This document shows positions 54,721 to 64,000 of a DNA stretch of 64,000 nt, piece after piece. Under the pieces are notes generated by a model, which saw nothing but the letters and a program-made list of their open reading frames with translations, searched no databases and was not told the DNA's origin. Within the stretch, counting starts at the first letter, position 1. Each line of letters opens with the position of its first letter. Source of the DNA: Cinnamomum chago (Eukaryota > Streptophyta > Magnoliopsida > Laurales > Lauraceae); contig CP142452.1 in NCBI GenBank assembly GCA_038049695.1, positions 108,509,001-108,573,000 on the forward strand, given 5' to 3'. A program made the translations under genes and the position numbers.

Positions 54721-57700
54721 ATGTCGTTGCTTGGAGAGGACGGGTGCGGCTACGAGTTGGCTCGGCGTCTGGAGAGCTGCGGCGCGTGGCGAGCTTGGCT
54801 CGGCGAGTCGAGCTACGCGAGCTTCCTCCCTTACCTGTCGTCTCCCTCTGCTTGGGACTCCTTCTTCTTCTTCTTAAACAACAACAATAGCAGCAGCAGC
54901 AGCAACAGCAACAGATTACATCTCCACCTTCAGCTCGGAGCCAGAGCTCTTCTCTTCGACAAGGCCTCCATCTCTCTCTTCCTTCCCTCTCCTACTTCCT
55001 CTCTCTCCAAACTCAATCCCTCTTGTAAGCACTCCCAATCTCCAATCCATCATTTTCTAGGGTTTCTGATGCCTTCGCATTCGATGCTGATTTCATGATT
55101 TTTTTTTTGAATCGAGATTTAGGTTTGGGATTCCTGTATTTTTCTGGGGTTTCTGCAGTGTGATTGTTTTGGATTCAGAGTTTGTATGTGGCTATTGTTT
55201 GTAGGGTTTATGAATCTGGTGAATTTTTAGAATTGAATGTAGTTACAAAGTTGTTGTTTATACAAAAGTTTTGATATTTTGTTGACCCATTGTTTCATTT
55301 GTCCAGATTTGCAGTTACATGGTGATGATGTTTATCATGCATTAGAAGATGAATCTCGAGATGGGACTCAGAATCAAGAGACTTCTGTTCCATCAAATTC
55401 TGTACAATCTAAGGTTTGGCTCTCAGGGCTAGTGTGTTTGTGAATTTTAGTTTTTACATACTAAATCATTGTAAGTATGGATATATATTGTTAAACCTGA
55501 CTGTTTGATTTGTGCCCCGCCATTTGAGCTGGGAAAGAAAACAACAACTGCATTGGATAGGAAATGGGTTTTCCATCTTGTCTGCCTCAAGTGAATCCAT
55601 TTTCCTTAAGGTCTTAAAATATGATTCATAGGCTTATGTGGTTTTTATTTATTCATTTAAGATTTGTTGTTGTTTTGTTTATTCTTCTCTCTTTTTTATT
55701 CCTTCGTTAGTTTTTTTATTTGATAATAGAAAATTCATTAAAACAAAGAAAGGTTTACAATCACAACAAATAGAGCATGTAGTAGGAGTTTGTCAGTTAG
55801 AGTCGTTGGATTTCAAATCCATTTTGAGTATTCTTAATCATGATTCTTAATTTTTAACCACTTATAGAAATACAATCATTGGAATTTACATACATAAGAC
55901 GAACAGGCCCTAGAGGAATGAAGATTCAGAGAACAGGTTTTAAGTGCACCATCATTTTCTTTTAATGTTTTTTGAATGGTGGTAATAAAATCTTTATTTT
56001 GGCTTTTCTTTAAGAGTTCACTGTTGCAATAGGGCACTACTACTATACTCTAGTCTAGATCTATATAGCATCTTGGTTTGTTTGTGAGAGATGCATACAA
56101 GCTTGTAGTGTTACTGCATAAGGCTGTGAAAGTTTTGGACTTAATTACTAGTTTGTGGGTGGTTTCTTTGTAGTGTATGCAACTGTAGTTGGACACTTGT
56201 GACAAAAGAATGTATTGTGTTTTAACTGATCCAATACACCATATGATGTTTTAGTTGAATACATTGGCTTCATATGATGAAAGATAGCATTGTGAACTTG
56301 CTCACTGTTTTATAATGCTAGTGATGCTTAAGCTGTTTTATATTTTGCAACTTTAACATGAGTAAATTGCTGACATGTTATCCACTATGTGCAGCTTAAA
56401 TTCCCATTTTTGTGTGTGCTTCTTCAATTCTATTTTTTTTTTCTCTTATGTTCAGGTTTGTTTGCATTCAAGTGTAGTGTTATAGCCACTTCGCATTTGG
56501 TACAGCCACTGACCGCGATTTTCATCCATGTCAGTCAGTGTGTCAATTGTTACTTTTATATTGCTTTATTGCTAATTTTGTTTGTGTTTCTTACCATTTG
56601 CAGATGACGATGAAGATAATGTGGCACAGGTTTTAAGTTGCCAGAAATTGGAGTAATTACTTTTTATTAAGGTATCCACATTTATGGTTTGTATCTGATT
56701 TGCAGAGTTGGAAAGGGATGCTGATGAAGAGAAAATAAAGTTTGCTTACAGACGGCTGGCCAAATACTACCATCCAGATGGTTAGCCTCTTAATCTTAAT
56801 CTCTGTGCGATTTTAAATGGATTTAATTATCGCATTCTTTGATTGTTGTACATTATTCAGAAATTAAAGTTGTAGGAAGAAGAGTACGTAGGAAAATGCG
56901 GTTGACAATTTAAGCTGCCTTAACATCTCACCTCAAAGTTCTCCTACTACCACTGCCACGCTGCCTCCATCACCTTTATACTGTAGTGTTTGCAATTAAG
57001 CTGTTTATTTTATTTGTTTCATTTTCTTTGATATCAACAATATTATTGTTGTACTTGATCATTAACTGAATGGCTTTTGTTCTGTATTCAAGTATATGAT
57101 GGTAGAGGAACACTTGTGGAAGGGGAAACAGCTGAAGCTCGGTTCATTAAGATTCAAGCAGCTTATGAGTTGCTCATAGATGAAGAGAAGCGGCAACAGT
57201 ATGATAAAGATCACCGTGTTAATCCAATGAAGGTGTGAAGTTGTTCTCATATTCCTATCTGTAGTCTTTCTACTCACATTTGTTTGTTTGATTTTCTAAC
57301 AGATACATTTAACTGTTGCTGGGTTTATACATTCAAGGATAGTGAGATCTTTTGTATCTCAAATCTTAATCCAGTTTCTTGGCTAAAAAAAAGCGTCACC
57401 AATGCACTTTTGCTTTTTACTTTTAACTTTCCTATTTTTGAAAATATTTTAAAATGTATGAAGTTATTTATTTATTTATTATTTATTTAGAGCATTTAGG
57501 TTCAAGGTTTTCTGTCCTTATGAAATATTGAAGAAAACAAGAAAACAAGCTCAAAGCTTTTGCTAGAACCTTCAGGTCAGCCTTGGTGAACATTAGTGAG
57601 CCTTTTGGAATTTAAAGCAGTAAAAATGTTAAATATGACAGCTGTTAAGTTCATCTTTAAACATCATTTACGGTGGTAGCATTAATGCATTATGCAGCAG

Positions 57701-57991
57701 AAAACAATATGATGCTGAATAAAAAGCACACAATTAAGGGAAGAAAAGTGAAAACATTAAGGAAGATCCTTAGTTGGTTTTCTTGTGGGTTTTGGCAATG
57801 GTGCTTCTTATTTCCTTCTCTGAGCCAGTAATATCATGACACTGTTCTTTCAGGCTTCTCAAGCATGGATGGAATGGCTAATGAAAAAGCGAAAGGCATT
57901 TGATCAGCGCGGTGACATGGCAATTGCAGCTTGGGCTGAGCAGCAGCAGCGTGAAATGAATCTACGGGTGCGCCGTCTCTCTCATTCAAAG
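54721..57991 (+). pseudogene. Captured 5' part of a J-domain (DnaJ) gene
   Basis: Exons judged from GT/AG borders: 54721-55024 (MSLLGEDGCGYELARRLESC...), 55307-55413 (YLQLHGDDVYHALEDESRD...), perhaps 56604-56630, 56708-56780 (LERDADEEKIKFAYRRLAKY...HPD), 57093-57232 (YDGRGTLVEGETAEARFIKI...YELLIDEEKRQQYD) and 57854-57991 (ASQAWMEWLMKKRKAFDQRG...). The J-domain helices and the HPD tripeptide, which stimulates Hsp70 ATPase, are present. The first two exons may belong to a different gene: the exon 2 to exon 3 phase does not fit and I know no J-protein with that start. After 57991 no further coding exon or proper stop is found, so the gene is truncated. Confidence 0.7.
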
Positions 57992-60569
57992 GTAATAAAT
58001 GCACTTTATTCTGCAGGCTGTTATTTTAACTCTCATACAGCTTCAGAATTGTACCTTAATGTCAATTATGCACACACGTTAAGGGACTATCAGAAAATTG
58101 CTGTCACCTTTTGGGTTCCTGAGTATTATTAGCAAAGTAGAAAATGGAAACTATTTTAAGTGGTATATGTTTTGCAATATATTTTTGTTCTCTTGAGCAA
58201 TGCCAGTGACTATTCTATATTAGATTAGGATTGTGAAAGTTCAATAATTGATAGGATTACATAATTAATGTTGCAAAATTCCAAATCAGAGGATTACATA
58301 ATTAATGTTGCAAAATTCCAAATCAAATACATCTTCCTTGGGTGCAATAGTAACTCATCTTTGCAACCATGAGGTTGTGGCTTCTAGCCATAGTATAAAT
58401 TAAGGAAAAAAGGACAACATTATCCTAAACATGCAGTGGAATGGATACCATCTGTTTTGCTACAGTATTCAAGCCACTTGCGGCTTGGGGGTGAATTCAG
58501 GTGTACCACAGGGATCTAGGTCCAGCCTGTCAGAATATAAGAATTTCCCCATCAGTCTCTGATTGCACCTCTTTTGTTCAATACTTTGAACAGGTTCAGG
58601 ACTTGTTTATCACTCTCCACCACCTTCAAAGGCAGCTGAAACATGATTGATTCTTCTATTGGTAACACATTAGTCTGACTGTCTTTCAAAATCTGCATCC
58701 TGACCTATCATTTTCTATGGTTTAGCAAATGATTTAGCCCCGCGAAAGATGGACCTCACATCGGTCAGATCAAGTAGTCTTCTGCTATATTTATGTTAAT
58801 AACTCTGATTGTCATTAGTGTTAACAATATGGCAATGGTCAAAATTGCAGTCATGGTGGGTGTCACAGTCAACCCCCAAAACCAACACACTGCAGGCCAA
58901 TTTGCGAAATGAGAGCAACTAACATACCTGTTGTATCTGGCTAAATACAGTCCTAGATACCAGTCATGTGCATGATCAGTTACTTCCAGGAAAATCTAAT
59001 CTAAAAGATTAATATAAGATAAAAGAAACTACAAAAACCTATTTATTTCTATACTGGAAAGTGAGCATAGCCAGAGCTCCAAAACAAAAGTACCAGTCAG
59101 GATGCCATGTTCATACATAATAAACTACAATTGATTGGATGTGAAGAACAGAGTTTTCACATGAATGATTCATACAGCATCTAAAATAATATACACATTG
59201 AGCTTCAGTGCATTTAGCAAATACTATTAAGTAACAGAAAAGAATTTCCAAGTGTGGAAGGAATGTCAAGCTTTCATAATAGCATTACAGACACAATGGT
59301 TCTCAATATCAGACTCAAAACAACTACTACTATGGGGCATATACCCTGTGACCCCATTTTCTTTAAGATTTAAGATAGACAAAGTCCCTCAGAAGTCAGA
59401 AATTCTTTGTGCTAGAAGTGACACTTTCTTTGATAATTTTTTTTTACTGCTGAATATGTAGGTCAGTCTAGGAGTTGCATCAAATATGCACATAGTTGGC
59501 ACGATTTGCTCTCTCTAAAGAGAGAGTTGAATTGCTTAGTTTTAGGATTGTATTTTGGTGCAGAGGAGAGAGCTAATTAATTATGTCAAACACACACGTA
59601 CCCGTTTAAAAATGAACATCTCATAAAGCAACCTCAAAACAGGGGAAAAAGTAACAAATCAATGTGCTTTGTTGTTGTTTTCTGTGGCAATAGCTTTTTA
59701 TAAGAAACCATGGAGGGATTGAATCTTGGTTGGTTGGTGGTTAGTTTTATTTTATTTTATTTATTAATGCACCAATCTCCGATGAGTAGTTTTTTTTTTT
59801 TTAATTTATTATTCACTTGGGGAACTCCAGTAAAGCATCCCCCTAAAATTAGTTAGGCCAACCCCATTTCACAGGATTCACTTTCATCACTATATTGTGG
59901 TTTCATCCTTTACTGACAAGTTGTCAGGAGAATTTTTTTGCTTTTGGAAGACATAAACCAGGGCTATAATAGCAACTAGCATATCATCTAGCAGGACCAA
60001 GACCAATTTCAGTCATCTTGGTATTGGTTTAAAATTGGGGCTGGCGAGGGGGAACACATCTTTTTAGCTCATAGAGATTTGCCATGTTGCATATTTGTTT
60101 GTGATTTTTTTTTTCTTCTATTTTGTTATATTGGCTCTTGTAACAAGTAATTCTACTCGTGCACTAATCTTGTATCATTATCCTCGCATTGAACTGATAC
60201 AATCATTACTTGTCTATACTACCACCCAAAACAAAGTTAGTAATCAGGAGGACTACTCAAACTTGTACTCCATGAGTCATGGGCCCTCTACACCAGGTCT
60301 TATATATCCCTCAATAATTCCTCCATCATCATCATCTTATCCTCTCACTCTAGTTATTTTAGTAACTTTCTAAAGGAAACTCATATTTAAGAATCTGAGC
60401 AATTGAAGCCATTCATTTGAGGAAGCTACACTAAAACTGCACTACTAGGAAAATTTAGACAACTGTTGGCAATACTACGTCATGTTGATGGGATACAAGG
60501 TTAGTCTCAGATTGGGTCAACACTGAATTTATTCAGAATGTCTTTGTGCATTTCATCTTCTTATACACC

Positions 60570-60600
<31 letters not shown>

Positions 60601-61185
60601 ACAGACGCACACAGACACACTCTCATGTGGGTTCTCCTTTTTGCAGTGTGATGAATTTCTTCTGAAATGGCAAGGTTCCCAATGTAGCCTTAAGCTTCCA
60701 TTATCTGCTTTATATTTAGTCAATACTATAAATGCTTCATTCTGGATCTAAGTCTCCTAAAGAAAAGTGAAAGTCCACATCATATCAGTCAGGAGAAAAT
60801 GTCTGCAATATAGGTTCATGATAATAAAGGCAAGAAATAAATAGTATAGCAGAAATTGGTAGAGGAAAGACAAGAGTTGCCATCATTTGTGGGAGTCATC
60901 TTTTTATTTGAAATCAGACTTGATCGTGTTTTCAGTCTCTGAAATATAGTGCGTGTTTTTTTTTTAATATGAATTAATTCAAGGTCACCAGCTGCTGAAT
61001 ATATTTTGTTTCTTTCTTTCCAAAATCTCAAAAATATTCATTCTCTTCTTCTCACATATCAATTGATTTTTGGAAGTCTTCTCTTTTCCATGTATCAACT
61101 GATTTATATGAGCTATACAATCATAAGTAATCATATCTTGGTATCTGCCACTTTTTTGTGATTCACATTTTTTTTGCTTGTGCTT
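57992..61185. other. Non-coding sequence between captured fragments
   Basis: AT-rich sequence with no exon that I can support. It includes a 37-bp tandem duplication at 58251-58325 (gattacataattaatgttgc / aaaattccaaatca). A poly-C then (CA)n tract is at 60568-60602. It may be the remainder of captured introns or 3' sequence. Confidence 0.4.
60568..60602. repeat. Poly(C)-(CA)n microsatellite
   Basis: A run of about 19 C followed by about eight CA units and imperfect cagacgcacacagacacac. Confidence 0.95.
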
Positions 61186-61358
61186 GAGAGCAGAGATGAA
61201 AAATCACAACTACTCTTGGGCATTAGGCGGGCTAAGAAGCAACCTATGAAAATATCTTCATCTGTTTTGTCAAGTGATATTATGCTTATTGGGATTCTAG
61301 CTGCAGCAGCACATGCTGCTACAACCATAGTCCCTTCACTGTATTTTACAATCCAAGG
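61186..61358 (+). pseudogene. Auxin response factor exon fragment
   Basis: Reads [18 protein letters not shown], then [20 protein letters not shown] and AATT, up to a donor-like GT at 61359. It matches the start of the Auxin_resp domain of the ARF6/ARF8 and ARF5/7/19 clade, where the run is LLLGIRRA...[19 protein letters not shown]. Changes at conserved positions (for example Ile for Ser before Met, and a disordered tail after AAT) indicate decay. Neither the B3 DNA-binding domain nor the PB1 domain is nearby, so it is a single captured exon. Confidence 0.8.
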
Positions 61359-61789
61359 TCAGTGTTTCTTTTGCTCTTCCTATTTAGTTCCTCTTTTTTT
61401 CAAATTTTAGTTTTATTACATTCTGTAGTTTGGATAACATTTGAAACAGGGGGTGAGGTTGGTATAAATTGTATTCTTTTTTTTTTTTTTTGGGTTTTGG
61501 AAGTTGATATTTTTACCGCCTAGTCTTGATTGTGAGCCCTTTTTGGGAAATTGTTTTGAGTCATGGGTGAAGTGCCTGAGTGTTGTGGGGGCTTCTCATT
61601 CAGAAGTAGGGGGTGAAACTGTTGTCTCCTGTTCTCATGTTTTTTTTTTTCCTCAGTGGCTGAGCTACATCATTTTTTTGTTTTGTGTGTGTTGTAGGTT
61701 ATGGGTCTTGTGCGTTTCCATCTTCTGTAAGGTATGTATGGCTTTAATTATGCTTTCCTCTTTTTTCTTGTCATAGAGTGAGATTTCAA
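61359..61789. other. Non-coding, T-rich
   Basis: Intron-like T-rich sequence following the ARF exon, with no further ARF exon recognised. Confidence 0.4.
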
Positions 61790-62795
61790 GCAAGCATATG
61801 AGAGAGAAACGGCCCGCCAGGGGTCCGGAACGGGAAACGGCCCCCGTAAAAATTGGAAACCAGCATGAGCACTTCGCTCGTGGGTAGAGTGCCTTGTCGG
61901 AATTAACGGTTCGCAAATGGGACTCCCGGTTAGAGAATTACGAGCGAAAACATAGGATTTTCCAACACTTAGGCTCCAAAAACGCCCGCCGGGGGTTCGG
62001 AACGGGAAACGGCACCCAGAAAAATAAAAAACGGGCACGAGCACTTCGCTCAAGGGTAGTGTGACTTGTACGAACTGACGGCTCGCAAATAGGACTCCCG
62101 GTTAGAGAATTACGAGAAAAAACATAGGATTTTCCAACACTTAGGCTCCAAAAAGGCCCGCCGGGGGTCCGGAAAGGGAAACGGCCTTCGGAAAAATTGG
62201 AAACCAGCACGAGCACTTCGCTCAAGGGTAGAATGACTTGTAGGAACTGACAGCTCGCAAATAGGACTCCTGGTTAGAGAATTATGAGCGAAAACCTGTC
62301 ATTTTCCAACACTTAGGCTCGAAAAACGGCCCGCCGGTGGTCCGGAACAGGAAACGGCCACCGGAAAAATTGGAAACCAGCACGAGCACTTCACTCAAGG
62401 GTAGAGTGACTTGAAGGAACTGACGGCTCGCAAATAGGACTCCCGGTTAGATAATTACGAGCGAAAACCTGTCATTTTCCAACACTTAGGCTCCAAAACG
62501 GCCCGCCGGGGGTTCGGAACGGGAAACGACCCCCGAAAAAATTGAAAACCGGCACAAGCAATTCGCTTGCGGGTAGGGTGACTTGTAGGAACTGACAGCT
62601 CGCAAATAGGACTCCTGGTTAGAGAATTACGAGCGAAAACCTGTCATTTTCCAACACTTAGGCTCGAAAACTACCCGCCGGGGGTCCGAAACGGGAAACG
62701 GCCACCGGAAAAATCAAAAACCAGCACGAGCACTTCGCTCGTGGGTAGAGTGACTTGTAGGAACTGACGGCTCGCAAATAGGACTCCCGGATTGC
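61790..62795. repeat. 172-bp tandem repeat, about 5.8 copies
   Basis: Anchor cccgcc at 61813, 61985, 62157, 62330, 62502 and 62674 gives a period of 172-173 bp. Unit words: gggtccggaacgggaaacgg, accagcacgagcacttcgct, gtaggaactgacggctcgca and aataggactcccggttagag, then attttccaacacttaggctc. More GC-rich than its surroundings. Short ORFs on the minus strand are by-products. Confidence 0.95.
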
Positions 62796-63424
62796 TCGTA
62801 TGCTTGAAACGTAGATTTAACTGAAAACGTTAACTTAAAACTGAAGAAATTAGCCTCCAAGAGCCCAAATCGTGCAAACGGGCTCCGGTTTTCGTGAAAC
62901 TGGACGGGCACAAGCTCATATTCATCCCTGACTTGCTGGAATTGATGGCTTGAGATTTCGACTCCCGGATTTTTCGTATAGTTGAAACGTAGGTTTAACT
63001 CTCAAAATTTTGATTTTAATACTTAATTTCGTTTATATTTACTATATATTGCCAATTTTTTTAATTAACTATTAATATTTATTAATCGTTTTGTTTTCAA
63101 GTTTGAGAGCATCGGATCGATCACAACACCCTGTCAAGACAATATATTTATTTTTGTTGTTTTTTTTTTTTTTTTTGCTTGAATTGTAAAGATTATAATT
63201 TCTTGAAATTTTTGTAATGTTTTCAATGTGATTTTTGCTTGAATTGTAAAGATTATTTCTTGAAATTTTTGTAATGTTTTCAATGTGATTAATATAAGTC
63301 TTTGTTTTGTTATTAGTATTTTTAATTAATTGTTTTAGTTGTATGTAATATAATCAAGTATATGTACAGGTACAGGTACAAAAAACAGGAAAAAAACGTA
63401 AAATCGGGAAAAAGATTTTTTATG
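62796..63424. other. Decayed repeat edge and AT-rich spacer
   Basis: 62796-63000 contains a diverged version of the 172-bp unit (gggctccggttttcgtgaaa; ggaattgatggcttgagatt; cgactcccgga). 63176-63290 holds a 58-bp sequence twice (gcttgaattgtaaagattat; tttcttgaaatttttgtaat; gttttcaatgtgat). Confidence 0.6.
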
Positions 63425-63815
63425 TATTAGCGACCGCCATTTCGGCCTTTAGCGACCGCCATTATTTTCAAAAAAAAAAAAAATAAAAAAAAAAAATTTA
63501 TGTATTAGCGGCCGCCATTTCGGCCTTTAGCGACCGCCATTAGGTATTTTCAAAAAAATAAAAAATAAAAAAAATTCTCATTATTTGGCGGTCGCTAAAG
63601 GCCGAAATGGCGGCCGCAAATAATCAAAAAATATTTTTTTTATTTTTTAACTACTTTTAGCGACCGCCAATGGCGGTCGCTAAAGGCCTAAATGGCGGTC
63701 GCTAAAGGGTGTGGCGGTCGCTAATAACCATTTGCGACGAGCTTATTGCGGTCGCTAATACCCATTAGCGACCGCCAGGGGACTTTTAGCGACGGCTAAT
63801 GGCGGCCGCTAAAAG
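63425..63815. repeat. CACTA right subterminal repeat array
   Basis: At least a dozen copies of tagcgaccgccat or atggcggtcgcta, with the longer phrase ccgccatttcggcctttagc repeated in both orientations. These form strong inverted pairs and match the left end words at 54285-54330. Confidence 0.92.
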
Positions 63816-63835
63816 TCCCTTTTCTACTAGTGGAG

Positions 63836-64000
63836 GGACAAAGGGGGAAATGGGTTTTGGAAAAGGGGCGTTGGATTGGGGTGGGGGTGGGGATGTACGT
63901 TAGGGCCTTGGGGCCTCATTTTAGTCATTTTAAAGGCTTTTCCAAAGCAATACTTGTAAGAGAGAAATAGGCTCAAGTGCGAATGAAATTGGTGCCACCG
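63836..64000. other. Right flank of the Pack-CACTA, no gene
   Basis: G-rich aaatgggttttggaaaaggg continuing the sequence left of 54263. No gene in the remaining 165 bp. Confidence 0.5.

Larger units (their letters stand above)
54266..63832. mobile_element. Pack-CACTA transposon with J-domain and ARF gene pieces
   Basis: Starts cactactagagaattgggct and ends with the inverse of cactagtagaaaagggactt. TSD gag at 54263-54265 and 63833-63835. Length 9567 bp. Subterminal words gcgaccgccat / tggcggtcgc cluster at both ends (54285-54330 and 63425-63815). No transposase was recognised. The interior holds an intron-containing part of a J-domain gene (54721-57991), one ARF exon (61186-61358) and a 172-bp tandem array (61790-62795). 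Capture of genomic DNA with introns is typical of Pack-type elements. Confidence 0.9.

Noticed and set aside
61665-62911. Minus-strand ORFs with repeated LFxxPFPVPxPxR words
   Set aside because: Simple read-through of the 172-bp tandem repeat.

Overview
The window is nuclear DNA of a flowering plant. It has a plant-type LRR receptor kinase, plant LTR-retrotransposon, CACTA, hAT, Mutator and Helitron elements, introns with GT/AG borders, and an AT-rich background packed with repeats. No prokaryotic, organellar or viral gene order is visible. The species cannot be fixed from the sequence.

Only one gene looks intact: a minus-strand, single-exon LRR receptor-like kinase of the HAESA-LIKE 3 type (15437-18535), with a TATA box and paired W-box motifs upstream. 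It lies in a tandem segmental duplication with the order X1-Y1-X2-Y2-X3. X blocks (7.4-10.9, 21.4-25.9 and 49.6-50.0 kb) are non-coding. Y blocks (12.9-18.9 and 34.8-47.3 kb) carry the kinase. The Y2 kinase is a wreck: a stop codon in the APE motif, deletions, a 1.84-kb foldback transposon where the transmembrane segment should be, and an LRR segment turned round so that it forms a ~250-bp-arm inverted repeat.

Region by region: 1-2.2 kb holds small local repeats. 2.2-5.5 kb is a decayed Ty3/gypsy (Tat-like) tail: integrase end on the minus strand, 58-bp tandem repeats, then an opposite-strand ORF. 5.5-7.3 kb is a MULE-like remnant. 13.3-15.4 kb is a Tat-like gag fragment inserted beside the kinase gene. 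X2 contains an 8-bp-TSD hAT element and a cleanly inserted Helitron. 25.9-34.75 kb is a chain of Helitron 3' ends with a hAT MITE, a copia 3' end and a CACTA MITE nested in a Mutator-type MITE. 34.9-42.5 kb is a Pack-CACTA element carrying pieces of a LIP2-like octanoyltransferase gene and of at least one unidentified gene. 50-52.2 kb is tandem satellite with an inverted first copy. 52.6-53.9 kb is an array of four 5S-rRNA-bearing Cassandra-type LTRs. 54.3-63.8 kb is a second Pack-CACTA carrying intron-containing pieces of a J-domain gene and an auxin response factor gene.

The main biology is therefore a receptor-kinase locus copied in tandem, with one functional-looking copy and one copy eroded by transposons into a potential hairpin-RNA source, next to two transposons that have captured host gene fragments.
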